Positions 10,995 through 21,849 are shown, numbered from the stretch's first letter. The stretch is 64,000 nucleotides of DNA from Rhizomys pruinosus (GCA_009823505.1 VZQC01004693.1:4469702-4533701); one strand, 5' to 3'. The notes: generated by a model not told the origin, from the letters alone. A program made the numbers and translations.

Positions 10995-12761
10995 CTTTTT
11001 TTCCTTTCTTTTTCTTTAATTTTTTAATTTTAATTTTTTATTGTCTTAAATATATTTTTGTACAAGATTATGTTACAAATCAAATCTAGACCCGTGTTCC
11101 CTCCCTACCCCCCCACCCCACCAGAGCTCATGCATTCTGCCAAACATGTTTTTCATCTTTTTCTCAGTCTTTCTCAAAATTCTCCATATAGAAGTTGACT
11201 GTTTTGAGCAGAAGTTCACCGTTTCACTCAGTTCTTTGAGGCAGTCTTTTCTGTTCTTGTTGTTGCTGTGGTTCTTTCCAATATGCACCACTTCGAACTA
11301 CTTGGACAAAAGCTCAAGGAGCCCTGCACAAGAAATTCTTACTACTAGGTAATTGGTGCGAGCATCCACAGATGAGGGATACCATTCATCCTTCGTTTTT
11401 CTGGGACTGTGTTACTTAACATAATATGTTCTAGTTCCATCCATTTACCTGCAAAGTTCATGATGTCATCTTTCTTTACTGCTGCATAGAACTCCATTGT
11501 GTAGATGTACCACATTTTCTCTATCCACTCATGAGTTGAGGGGCACTTGGGTTGGTTCCAGCTCCTTGCTATTGTGAGGAGAGCTGAAATAAACATGGCT
11601 ATGCATGTATCTCTGTGGTAAGATGAGTCTTGTGGGTACATACCCAGGAGTGGTATGGCTGGGTCAGGTGGCAAGTTCATTCCAAGTCTTCCAAGGGTTC
11701 TCCACACTGCTTTCCATAGTGGCTGTATGAGTTTACATTCCCACCAGCAGTGGATGAGTGTTCCCCTTTCCCCACAACCTCTCCAGCACTTGGTATCATT
11801 TGTTTTCTTGATCCTAGCCAGTCTTATTGGAGTAAGATGATATCTTAAAGTGGTTTTGATTTGCATTTCCTTAATGATTAGTGATGTTGAACACTTCTTA
11901 AGATGTTTCTCAGCCATCTCTAATTCCTCACTTGTGAAGTCCCTCTTCAGCTCTTTGCGCTCCATGTGGGTCATTTGTTTTCTTTCTCCTTTGTTTTTTG
12001 AGTAGTTTATACATTCTAGAAATCAATGCTTTGTCAGATGTATGTGCAGTGAAGGTTTCCTCCCACTTTGTGGGTTTTCTCTTCACTTCCTTGATTGTTT
12101 CTTTTGATGTACAGAAGCTTTTGAGTTTAATGAGGTCCCATCTGTGAATTGTTGACCTTAATTCTTGCCCAGCTGCTATCTGATTTAGGAAGTCTTTTCC
12201 TATGCCTATGTCTTGTAGTCTGCTGCCAACTTTGTCTTCTTATCACCTTCAGAGTTTGGGGTTTCAAGCTGAGGTCTTTAATCCACCTGGAGTTGACTTT
12301 TGTACAGGGCGAGAGGTAGGGGTTTAATTTCATTCTTCTACAAGTGGTGATCCAGTTTTGCCAACACCACTTGCTGAAAATGCTGTCTTTCCTCCATTGT
12401 GTCTTCTTGGCCCCATTGTCAAATATGAGAAATTGTATGTGCTCAAGTTTGGATCTTCGGTTGTGTTCCATGGGTCAACAGGTCTGTTTTTGTGCCAGTA
12501 CCAAGCTGTTTATATGACTATAGCCCTGTAGTATAGTTTGAAGTCTGGTATACAGATCCCCCCCCCCCCGTATTGCTCTTTTCACTCAGGGTTGTTTTGG
12601 CTATTCCGGGTCTTTTGTTTTTCCAAATGAAATTAAGGACTTTTTTTCTCCAAGTCTGTGAAGAAACTCTTGGGGATTTTAATTGGAATTGCATTAAATC
12701 TATACAAGAGTTTGGGTAGAATGGACATTTTTACTATATTAATTTTCCCAATCCATGAACA
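10995..12761 (-). mobile_element. 5'-truncated L1 with TSD
   Basis: A poly-T tail at the left edge marks the 3' end on the minus strand. The TSD GAGCAGTGGAA at 10984-10994 and 12762-12772 is exact. A 209-codon open frame at 11345-11974 (minus) covers the ORF2 C-terminal region, including a CWWEC block and the [15 protein letters not shown] block. Further upstream ORF2 pieces are out of frame. An L1 of this size cannot move by itself. Confidence 0.9.
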
Positions 12762-13114
12762 GAGCAGTGGAAGTTTTAACCAGAAACAAATTACACATGT
12801 TGAACCACACAGACCTATTCAGCAGTGTCAAGCCTTAAGTGATTTCTACATGAAGGAAACATCATGTGAACCTATTAGTAAGTACAAATTTATATTTGTA
12901 TATATCAGCCAAAATGAATGTAATAAAAATAAAAATGAAATGAAATGAACAGATACCTTTACAGGTGTTCTTGAGCTCTCCAGTGTGTGTGCTGGGATAT
13001 GGATGAACTCTAGTTCTCTGACAGAGCTGTAAGCAACTTTAATCTCTAAGCCATCTCTCCAACCCCAGGAATCTGGATATTGTTGAAAGTTGTTTCGCTA
13101 GAAATGTAAAGTGA

Positions 13115-13376
13115 TGCTTGTACTCATAAATTATCACTTATTGCTAAAAAATGAAAAAAAAACTGAGAGAAAGATGCAGGACAGTTATGGCAGAATGCAT
13201 GATCTGGGATGGGATGGGGTGGGATGGGGGGAAGGGAAAGGGAAATATGCCTGAACTGAATTGGAAAATGATGTATGAAATACACAAAGCATCAATAAAA
13301 AAATGGAAAAACAAACTCTGTCCACAGCACCCCTATTAAAATTTATCTCCTAGCCACAGAGAGAGAAAAAAATAAT
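13115..13376 (+). mobile_element. L1 3' UTR fragment with TSD
   Basis: It contains the L1 3' UTR signature (ttatggcagaatgcatga, a G-rich run, tgaaatacacaaagcatcaa) and an A-rich tail. The TSD AAATGTAAAGTGA occurs at 13102-13114 and 13377-13389 and splits duplication copy C. Confidence 0.8.
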
Positions 13377-13437
13377 AAATGTAAAGTGACACATTGGGGG
13401 ATATTTCACATCAGTTTTGTCCTTCCTAAAAGAATCC

Positions 13438-13600
13438 CTCCTGGCTGGCCATGGTGGCTCACATCCTTAATCAATCCCAACATCTGGGAGGTAGAGGCAG
13501 GCAGATCTCTGTGAGTTCAAGGACAACCTGATCAACACAAGAGTTCCAGGTCAGTTGGATCTATAGGGAGAACCCTGTCTTCAAAGTTAAAAAAAAAATC
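13438..13600 (+). mobile_element. B1 SINE
   Basis: It reads ggctggccatggtggctcac, then gaggcaggcagatctctgtg, with a short A tail. It is the counterpart of the B1 at 9862. Confidence 0.78.
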
Positions 13601-13680
13601 ATTTCTATTTCCAATGCATAGCACTTCTCTACCTGACAATATCTCTAATGATAATTCTCCAGTCTCTTGTTTGTTAAGAT

Positions 13681-14210
13681 AAACATTATTCTAATGGTAA
13701 CCTGAATTAAAATTTTGGATGCCATGACATTAATATGTCATGAATATTAGAGGAGAAATAACCCCAAGTTTACTATTCAATAAAGGAGGAAAAATCACTG
13801 AGATGGCCTGACCATCTCAGTGAACCAGATGCTCTTCCAGTAACACCCTCAGGTCTGCGAGGACCTGTGCCTGCCTGCCTGCTTGGAGCCTAGGCCAACT
13901 GACTGTTCCAGCATTTGGAGACCTCCTCTCTTTGGTAGCATCTCTGCCCAACAGGAAGTAGTGAAAGAAAGACCACCCTGGCCCCTTACCATCAACCAAA
14001 GGCTGGAACGTGAGGTTACTGACAGCCTCCTAACATGGTGGCACAACTCCCAATATTCTAAAACGGTGGGTCCTGCCTTTGCCTGGGCAAGACCCTCTCT
14101 CACCTGCATGTTGGGAGACGAACCAGTCAAGGGCTAACCCACCCAGCTGTGCCACGGAAAGTGACCCAAGCCCCTCACTGCCTATCCTGGTTGGCTGCCT
14201 GACTCACTCT

Positions 14211-14260
<50 letters not shown>

Positions 14261-14500
14261 GCCAGAACAGCCCAGAAGCCTCTTCTTCCCAGACAATCTG
14301 CCCTTCCGCTCCCCATGGCGGTGGTCTCAGTTCAGGAACTTGTCTGTGTCCTCTATTCATACACTGGGCCTGGTGAATTCCTTGCTCTTGTTTTCCTTTC
14401 TCATTGGAAACCCAAACTCAGACCCACTGATGAAGAAGGAATTGAATTGATTCCCGAAAAATGGGACAGTCCCTTAAGCCAGAGTTTCACTCCTCTAAAT
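13681..14500. other. Upstream region of the USP17-like gene
   Basis: Unique, GC-richer DNA with no SINE or L1. A pure (TC)n run of about 46 bp lies at 14213-14258. Small frames here, including an ATG frame at 14315-14599 that ends about 130 bp before the gene's ATG, have no recognised homology. They are not called as genes. A 5' non-coding exon could be present but cannot be shown. Confidence 0.5.
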
Positions 14501-14607
14501 TGGCGGGAAGGGTGGAGCAAACCACGCCCAGAAAGCCCAGGGCAATGTCCCACCATTGGCTGTTCTGGGGCCCCCCAGTGGGCGTGGTTTCAAGCCTGAG
14601 CTATAAA
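14499..14607 (+). promoter_or_regulatory. Likely core promoter of the USP17-like gene
   Basis: In order: ATTGGCGGGAAG near 14499-14510 (inverted CCAAT overlapping an E2F-like GGCGGGAA), ACCACGCCC at 14521-14529, a second inverted CCAAT (ATTGG, 14555-14559), GGGCGTGG near 14580-14587 (Sp1/KLF-type), and TATAAA at 14602-14607. The TATA box lies 124 bp before the ATG, so a start near 14630-14640 would leave a 5' UTR of about 90-100 bases. The match to E2F/CCAAT cell-cycle promoters is an inference from motifs only. Confidence 0.55.
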
Positions 14608-14730
14608 GCCAGGAGCATTCAGAGGCAGCCCTGACTCCCTCCTGCTTGGAAGCAGTCTTCAAAGGTGCAGCGTCCTTCTGCTCCTGGAGATTTTACTAAG
14701 CAGGAAACTTGGATCAACGATTCTACAGCC

Positions 14731-16221
14731 ATGGCGCCTCATCAGCTCCGCTCAGAAGCGCCATTCCAGCCTTCGTGGTCTTCGAGCCAGAGCCAGCCAG
14801 ATGTGGGGAAGGATGTGAGGCCTGCGGAAGCAGAGGCGGCTCCCGAGAAGAGGAAGCTCTGTCTCAGCTGGCAGAGCTGTTTGGGTGTGGGCGCAGGGCT
14901 GCAGAACTCGGGAAACAGCTGCTACCTGAACGCTGTGCTCCAGTGTCTGACATACACACCCCCTCTGGCCAACTCCCTGCTGTCAGGACAGCACTCCCAA
15001 AACAGCTGTGTGCAGCAGGGACAGTGCACCATGTGTGCCATGGAAAGTCACGTGCGCAGGACCCTTGGCCGCCCTGGGGACGTGATCCTGCCCTCCTGGA
15101 AGCTGATTGCGGCCTTCCACAGGGCCAAGCAGGAAGATGCCCACGAGTTTCTGACGTTCATTCTGAATGCCATGCACGAAGACTGCCTGCCAGCCGGATG
15201 CAACGACAACGGACCTCAATCTGAGGACAGCACCCCAATCCGTGAGATCTTTCAGGGCTCCTGGAGATCACAGATCAAGTGTCTGCAGTGCCAAGGCACT
15301 TCAGACACCTTCGATCCCTACCTGGACATCACCCTGGATATCCAGGCAGCTCAGAGTCTTCAGCAAGCTTTGGCGGATTTAGTGAGGCCAGAGGAGCTGC
15401 GTGGGGAAAACGCCTATCACTGTGGCATTTGTCAAAGGAAGGGGCCGGCTTCCAAGACCCTCACCTTGCACACTGCCTCCAAGGTGCTGATGCTGGTGTT
15501 GAAGCGGTTCTCAGCGCTCACAGGTGACAAAGTGGACAAGGCAGTGAACTACCCGGAGCAGCTCGACCTGGCTCCCTACATGCCTGGCCAGAACCGAGGC
15601 CCTCTCCTCTACCTCCTCTACGCTGTGCTGGTCCACACTGGGACCAGCTGTCACGCCGGACATTATCTCTGTTACATCAAAGCTGGGACAGGACAGTGGT
15701 ACAAGATGGATGACGCCAAGGTCGCCAGCTGTGACGAGACTTCTGTCCTGAGCCAGCGTGCCTACGTGCTCTTTTATGTGCAGCAGACCCATCTCAAACT
15801 GGACAGAGTGGAGGGCCCAGTAGGCATCCCACCCTGTGCTCTTGGGCCTGCCCCCAAAGTCAAGGGAGACCTGGAGGGACAGCTCAAGATGGACTCCAGC
15901 CTGCAAGAGGGAGAAGAGTCAGAGTCACGTGGACACCCGGAAAAGACGCCAACTGAGGAGCTCTGCTGGGACCTGTGGGAACGCCACCCAGAGCAAAACC
16001 GACCAAAGCCCGAGTGGAACCTGAGGAAAATCGATTCCACTCTACCAGAGAACGTCGTTGTGATCCACCCATCAAAGTGCAGAGGAGACCTGGGCAAAGG
16101 CCATCCGGACAAAGAGAATCACCCTGGGCCTAATTCTGCTGGAGGAGGAAGCAAAGCTAAGAAGAAGAAAAGGAAGAACAACAACAGCAAGGAGGGCAGG
16201 AGGCGGGGGCTTGTCATCTAG
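14731..16221 (+). CDS. USP17/DUB-type ubiquitin carboxyl-terminal hydrolase
   Basis: A cysteine protease of the USP (peptidase C19) class that would remove ubiquitin from proteins; the USP17/DUB family acts in growth and cytokine signalling. The 496-codon frame is unbroken. Cys box: QNSGNSCYLNAVLQCL, catalytic Cys64. QEDAHEF lies at 134-140. A zinc ribbon is formed by C184/C187 and C231/C234. His box: YAVLVHTGTSCHAGHY, catalytic His311. WYKMDD supplies Asp327. The C-terminal tail past about 355 is charged, with NLRKIDSTLPENVVVIHPSK, PDKENHP and a basic K/R-rich end, as in other family members. The ATG has a strong context (acagccATGg). The same frame is open upstream to 14665 without another ATG. 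It is slightly shorter than the about 530 residues of human USP17. No intron is needed. Mouse DUB genes have a tiny first coding exon, not seen here. The core looks closer to human USP17 than to mouse DUB-1/DUB-2 as I recall them. The family symbol is left open because copy number and orthology cannot be judged. Confidence 0.93.
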   Translation: MAPHQLRSEAPFQPSWSSSQSQPDVGKDVRPAEAEAAPEKRKLCLSWQSCLGVGAGLQNSGNSCYLNAVLQCLTYTPPLANSLLSGQHSQNSCVQQGQCTMCAMESHVRRTLGRPGDVILPSWKLIAAFHRAKQEDAHEFLTFILNAMHEDCLPAGCNDNGPQSEDSTPIREIFQGSWRSQIKCLQCQGTSDTFDPYLDITLDIQAAQSLQQALADLVRPEELRGENAYHCGICQRKGPASKTLTLHTASKVLMLVLKRFSALTGDKVDKAVNYPEQLDLAPYMPGQNRGPLLYLLYAVLVHTGTSCHAGHYLCYIKAGTGQWYKMDDAKVASCDETSVLSQRAYVLFYVQQTHLKLDRVEGPVGIPPCALGPAPKVKGDLEGQLKMDSSLQEGEESESRGHPEKTPTEELCWDLWERHPEQNRPKPEWNLRKIDSTLPENVVVIHPSKCRGDLGKGHPDKENHPGPNSAGGGSKAKKKKRKNNNSKEGRRRGLVI

Positions 16222-16569
16222 TCCCCTCAGCTTCTCTGGGATCTTTCTGGATCCTGTCCACACCCTGGGAACCCTGAGACCCTGCAGGGGGCCAAGACCT
16301 GTTCCGATTGTTCCTGGGTCCTGGATACACCAACATTCTAAACTGTACGTGTCGGAGGTTCATATACATATACGCCGGTTCCTGGGGGAATCTCTGATCT
16401 CTCAGCAACTTACCTATCCTGGACGGACTAGGGACGCACTTCTAGAAACAGCTAGCTGCCCCCCAAGCAGTGGGACAGAAATTCCTTCCTTCAGGTTCCA
16501 GTCATCTCTGCCTCCCTGGGATTTTTTTTAGCCTGTCCCCTGCCTATGTGAGGAAGACCTAATCTTCTT
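16222..16569 (+). other. Probable 3' UTR / downstream flank of the USP17-like gene
   Basis: Non-coding, moderately GC-rich and repeat-free. No AATAAA or ATTAAA is seen before the next repeat. The first downstream AATAAA is at 17067-17072, so the transcript may end there or use a weak signal. Confidence 0.45.
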
Positions 16570-16805
16570 AAAGCAATAGCGTCTGGATTAGCTGACTGGA
16601 CCTTATTGGACGAACTTGCACTGAGGAATATCTGGGGATGCTAACTTGACACAATGGGCCTTGGCACAAATGCCAGAGTGTGTGACTTCTTGTGAGGTGT
16701 GCTGTGGAAGTGTGCCAGTGCTCAGGGGTTATAGAGGTCATTAAGATTGATTGAGTTTTACTGTATGAAATATACAAAACTTTAATTTAAGAAAGTGCAA
16801 AAAAG
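16570..16805 (+). mobile_element. L1 3' UTR-like fragment
   Basis: The phrases acttgacacaatgggcctt and actgtatgaaatatacaaaa resemble the L1 3' UTR at 40250-40455 (acttgactcaatgggcctt, gcatgaaatacacacaaatt). It ends A-rich. Confidence 0.5.
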
Positions 16806-19470
16806 AATCCAATGATTTTATATCTCAAACAGTTACTACTTCGTGGCTCATGTTTAGCAGTCTGTGTATATGTCAATTCACTCATGTCTGCATCCTCAAC
16901 TATGAGCCCTCACCTGAACAGATCTTTGACAAAATACCTAAGAGGAGAGAAGGAGGAGGGAGAGAAAGGGGGAAAGGAAACATTGATGTCCATGTTCCTG
17001 CAACTGGAAGCAATGATGGAAAGTGTGTGGTGGAAATACAAAGACAATGAGTTCTTGTGAAAAATCAATAAAAGTGATATTAATATTCTTCTGAAACAAA
17101 GGTTGAGATATGAGCAATAAGGGATAGGTGGTACAAATTTCAACTATATACTGAATACACAAATATATTCAGTCATTAGGAGGGCATATGTCAACATCTT
17201 TTTTTACTAGTGTGTGTGGAAAAATATGATAATTAGATTTTTTGACTGAAGAATAAATTTTACCTGTTCCATTTTCAACCTTTAGGAGTAAATTATGTAT
17301 CCCTTTAAAATGAACTTTTACGCTATAAACGTTCTGCTTTACAACAGGTTTTCTAATCTGACCATACCCCATGATAGATGTGTGGCCAAGGCTGAATTAG
17401 CCAGTGTGGAGGTCATATGTTGTACAGGGCATCTGGTATGAAGCATCCTGCCACATCCAAAATCTGGCGAGCTGGGAACAGGGCAATGATGACTTCTGAG
17501 AATATCTGACATAGTTCAACATAATCCTCTCACTCAGAGAATGTTAAGATATTCATTCTCTCAATATAATATGCTATATGAATTCACCAATGAACAGAAA
17601 AAAAAAATCTTCCTCTGATGAGTTCTTGTGTGTTAATGTTTTTCCTATGTACAAACTTGGGAATAATAATCGTGAGCCTCCTTAGCTTGACCTTAAAGAA
17701 CTTAAGATTATGACACTGAGTAATTAGCGAGAATTTGTATCACTTTCTGGTTTTATAGAATTTCTTGGTTAGTTGCCAGGTGAAAAATATCAGAGTAATA
17801 ATCATCTAATTACTTTGACCCGTTTCCATTTGAAACTATAGGTTAGAAGTCTTCTTCAGGCTGTGAAGACTTTGCCATCTGTTCTGATCACTCCTGAAAA
17901 ATTAAAGTGGGTAATTAAAACATAGTTGCCTTAATGATTAGTTCGATGTGGAAAGAAGTCTCATTTCATAAATTTTTCTTCTAACAAAATGTGACTTGAC
18001 TGTGATGTCAACTTGTAACCTTCATAATTTCCTTACATTTGTCTGAGACTTTAAGAATCAGCTTTTGATTTAGTAAGCTGGACAAACATTAGAATTCATT
18101 AAAATGCCTTTAAAATGAACAGTAACCACAACAAAACCTCCAGTCATATCATGAAAGCATTCCCTAGGCTGTTCCAACTATTGATCTGATGAAGCTGAGA
18201 ACACATGACTGTCCAGAACAAAGCTCTTTGCTGGCACACTAGAGGCAGAGCTAACTGAACAAGGGAAAGTGGGTTTCTGGATACAGGAAAGGAACAAGAG
18301 TTCTTCTCCATCAGCTCTTTTCCTCTTTATTTCCTCCTTATAAAGCCTTCTTCAGAGTGCCAGTGCACAAGTGGTTCTCAGGAACAAAGTGGTACGAAAG
18401 ATTCTGAAGACCTTGGCTTGGAAGGCAAGTGCTATAATTAGTTATCTCTTCTTTGGTGACAAAATGTTAAGAATTTGACAAATATAGGTTTTTACCTATT
18501 TTATCACTACTGGTCTTTTTCCAGAATAGTTTTCCTGCCTTTTGATGACTTAAGTATCAGAGGTGACGCCTTGTCTTGCCTGCTAAAACTATTGCCTGTG
18601 AGAGAAGTCCATTGCTCCCTTGATCCTTAAACTTGAGGTTTACTTTGAGGTTCACTTTGAGGTTCATGTAGAACAACAACCTTCCCATAAATTACTACAG
18701 GATTTAAAAGTGAGGTAAAACTTAATGATATCCCCTAGGTGGGTGTAATTATCAGGTGAAGGTTTCTCCTCTGTTCTTATCTTTTCAAAGGAAAGGCTTC
18801 AGCTAAGAAACTCAAACAAATTAAGTAGTTTTTTCAGCAAATCAAAGATAGACTTCAGAATGAGCTAACCCAAAGGAGGTCATTTGTTTCTGTGATGTGT
18901 ACCTTTTAAGATGTTTTATATCTATTTATAAGATAGGTGATTTCTTTATGAGGTAGGATGACTTTACATCCCAAATCATAGTGAATAGAATTTCCCCTTT
19001 AGGACATTTCTTCCATAATCCTTCAGAAAAGCCTAAAGAAGACAGGGGTCAAAAAGACACAATGGAAATGGCATTATAATTACATCAGAGTATTCTCTAG
19101 GTACAGACCCTTCGTTTGTGTGTGTGCTGGCAATACACAAAGTCCCCAGGAGTCTTAGCTTCTCATATAGTGGAGAAAATCTAACTGAAATTTCAGAGCT
19201 GTTTAACAACAAAGAGGCATTCTGACAGTCACGGGACCCAGCTACCAAGATAGACCTGCACTTTCCTCGTTTCTCTTGTGTCTAACTACCTACCTACCTA
19301 GGAGACATAGCTACTAAGATGCGGCTACAGCTTTCCTTCATTGCAACGTATCTGACTCTCTCATAATGTCTTAAAAGCTGAGACTCCATCAACTGTTTGA
19401 AGGGAAGAAAGAAGAAAAATTATATCATGGGCACATACTTTTCTTATCTAAATCTCATAACACTACTTCA
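16806..19470. other. Unique AT-rich DNA
   Basis: No coding region or clear repeat is recognised. An AATAAA hexamer lies at 17067-17072, behind a purine-rich run that itself could be an L1 3' remnant. Short frames have no family resemblance. Confidence 0.55.
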
Positions 19471-19474
19471 AAGA

Positions 19475-20740
19475 AGGTGGGATGGCTAATCTTGATTGTC
19501 AACTTGATTGGTCAGAAAATCACTTATTTTTTCAAGCATATCTCTGGACATTTCTCTGTGTATATTTCTAGAGAGAGTTCGCAAATGTGTGTGCCACACT
19601 GATTCACAGGCTTTGGAGTAGGCTTCGGAGTCTAAATGGACTCCCACACCTGCCTGCTGCCTGCTGTGATGTGAGCTGCCCCTTTCTTTTCTTTTTTTTT
19701 TTTCCTTTGTTTATTTTTTTAAGGGATTCACAATATAAGAGCACAGTTGTTTTCAGATCACATTAACATTGCTCAGTTTGCCATACAATTAGGTAATTGA
19801 TGCTAGCACCCACAGATGAGGGATATCATTCGTCATTTGTTTTTCTGGAACTGTGTTACTTCACTCAGCATGATATCTTCTAGCTCCATCCATTTACCTG
19901 CAAAGTTCATGATGTCATCTTTCTTTACTGCTGCATAGAACTCCATTGTGTAGATGTACCACATTTTCTCTATCCACATCAATTGAGGGGCACTTGGGTT
20001 GGTTCCAGCTCCTTGCTATTGTGAAGAGAGCTGCAATAAATATGGCTGTGCATGTATCTCTGCGGTAAGATGAGTCTTGTGGGTACATACCCAGGAGTGG
20101 TATGGCTGGGTCAGGTGGCAAGTTCATTCCAAGTCTTCCAAGGTTCCACACTGCTTTCCATAGTGGCTGTATGAGTTTACATTCCCACCAGCAGTGTATG
20201 AATGTTCCCCTTTCCCCACAACCCCTCCACCACTTGGTATCATTTGTTTTCTTGATCCTAGCCAGTCTTATTGGAGTAAGATGATATCTTAAGGTGGTTT
20301 TAATTTGCATATCCTTAATTATTAGCGATGTTGAACACTTCTTAAGATGTTTCTCAGCCATCTCTAATTCCTCACTTGTGAAGTCTCTGTTCAGCTCTTT
20401 GCTCCATCCTTTGAGTGGGTCATTTGTTTTCTTTCTCCTTTGTTTTTTGAGTAGTTTACATATTCTGGAAATCAATGCTTTGTCAGATGTTTCTGTAGGG
20501 AAGGTTTCTTCCCACTCTGTGGGTTTTCTCTTCACTTCCTTGATTGTTTCTTTTGATGTACAGAAGCTTTTGAGTTTAATGAGGTCCCATTTGTCAATTG
20601 TCGACCTTAATTCTTGCACAGGTGAGCTGCCCCTTTCCACTTCACCCTCCTCATCATAACGGACTGAAACCTCTTGTATTAGTAGAAATAAATCTTTCCT
20701 CTTTCTAAGATGTTTATGCCAAGTTTTATGTCCAACCAAC
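19475..20740 (+). repeat. Older medium-copy repeat split by an L1
   Basis: The flanks ggctaatcttgattgtcaac (left) and actgaaacctcttgtattag plus aataaatctttcctct (right) read as one element with a poly(A)-like end. Its architecture resembles the repeat at 40815-41195 (gtcaacttgac, then aataaaccctttcctcccca). The family name is not known to me with certainty. The L1 insertion occupies 19687-20621. Confidence 0.5.
19687..20621 (-). mobile_element. 5'-truncated L1 with TSD
   Basis: T-rich 3' tail at the left, then reverse-complement ORF2 C-terminal sequence. The TSD GTGAGCTGCCCCTTTC is exact at 19671-19686 and 20622-20637. The long minus-strand frame here (to 20781) is L1 ORF2 plus flank, not a gene. 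Confidence 0.9.
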
Positions 20741-20741
20741 A

Positions 20742-21250
20742 AAAATCTAAGAAGCACAAAATACATCATGACTTTACACAAAAAGAAAACAAAGCTTTAG
20801 AGATGTGGAATGTAGGTTTCAAAGTTAAAATGTGAGTCTAAACCAGGGCATATTTCAGATAAATTAGTGAGCTATGTGCAAGATTTAGAGAACTTTGTGT
20901 AAATCTGTAGCACACAGGTGTTATTTATACTAAGGCTAGTTTTAACATGTATAAGCCTTGGGGTACATCCTTTTCTGTTTTTTTCCCCAATCTTAATTCT
21001 TTATCTGAGTAATTTCTATGGGTCCTGTATGATTGAGTTTAAACAGCCCTTCCTCCAGAAATTCACTACAAAATTTCCAAGTGTTTGCTCAATAGAATCT
21101 AGTAGTTCTCTCTATTGCTGTTTGGGTCCTGCCATTGTCTATATTGCTCTTCATACCATTAACTTCTTGAGGTCAAGTCTACTGCCTCTGCCCTTGTATG
21201 GCATGATGCTTCATTCACAGTTAGTATCCAATATCTGCTCCAGGAATTGA
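20742..21250. other. Unique AT-rich DNA
   Basis: Nothing is recognised. Confidence 0.5.
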
Positions 21251-21266
21251 GCAGGTAAATATTTTA

Positions 21267-21833
21267 TTTTTTTTAATTTTATTTATTTCTGTATGTGTAT
21301 GAATGTACTGTCTGCATGCAAGTCTGTGCACCCGTGTCGTGCAACGCCGCGGAGGTCAGAAGAGGGTCCTGGATTCCCCTGGAACTGGAGCCTCAGACGG
21401 TTCTCCGCCGCCATGCAGGTGCTAGGGATCGAACCCGGGTGCTCTGCAAGAGCGGTCAGTGCTCCCAACGCTCCCTGTAGCTCCCTGTAGCTCTGGCTGT
21501 CCTGGAACTCACTCTGTAGACCAGGCTGGCCTCGAACTCACAGAGATCCGCGTGCCTCTGCCTCCCAAGTGCTAGGATTAAAGGCGTGCGCCACCACGCC
21601 CAGCATTTATTTCCGTATGTGTATCAGTGTACTGTCTGCATGCAAGTCTGTGCACCCGTGTCGTGCAATGCCACGGAGGTCAGAAAAGGGCATCGGATTC
21701 CCCTGGAACTGGAGTTCTCCCGGAATTGGAGTTTCAGACGGCTCTCGGCCGCCATGTGGGTGCTGGGGATCGAACCCGGGTCCTCTGCAAGAGTGGTCGG
21801 CGCTCTTAACCACTAGGCCATCTCTCCAGCCCC
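21267..21833 (-). mobile_element. Compound SINE B2-B1-B2 inside one TSD
   Basis: In sense order (minus strand): a B2 (21833-21604), a B1 (21603-21476) and a second B2 lacking its first bases (21475-21267) with the only long A tail. The TSD GCAGGTAAATATTTTA is exact at 21251-21266 and 21834-21849. There is no A tail or TSD at either inner junction. The inner B1/B2 joint carries a small tandem duplication (ctccctgtag twice). Confidence 0.8.
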
Positions 21834-21849
21834 GCAGGTAAATATTTTA

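Larger units (their letters stand above)
12762..13680. repeat. Local duplication, copy C
   Basis: It starts gtggaagttttaaccagaaa (as copy B does). It continues through the tgtgaacctattagtaagta block, B2 remains, gctagaaatgtaaagtga, and, after an L1 insertion, a plus-strand B1 (13438-13600) and tttctatttccaatgcata, all in copy A order. Confidence 0.7.

Noticed and set aside
11345..11974. 209-codon frame as a host gene
   Set aside because: It is the C-terminal part of L1 ORF2 inside a 5'-truncated insertion.
13817..14450. Several 60-120 codon frames upstream of the USP17-like gene
   Set aside because: No recognised domain; they overlap on both strands and include the (TC)n tract as Leu-Ser or Arg-Glu repeats.
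14665..14730. Starting the USP17-like protein at the GTG at 14665 (518 codons)
   Set aside because: A GTG start is not expected in a mammalian nuclear gene. The in-frame ATG at 14731 has a strong Kozak context and leaves a sensible 5' UTR.
14709..16112. Overlapping frames on both strands within the USP17-like gene
   Set aside because: They are shadows of the real frame and lack any family match; high GC lengthens them.
19915..20781. 288-codon minus-strand frame as a possible gene
   Set aside because: Its core is L1 ORF2 C-terminal sequence fused by chance to flanking DNA; the TSDs mark the insertion.
21293..21841. Frames encoding Cys/Arg-rich 60-90 residue peptides, seen again at 50516-50880 and 63315-63518
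   Set aside because: All are translations of B2 SINEs on one strand or the other.
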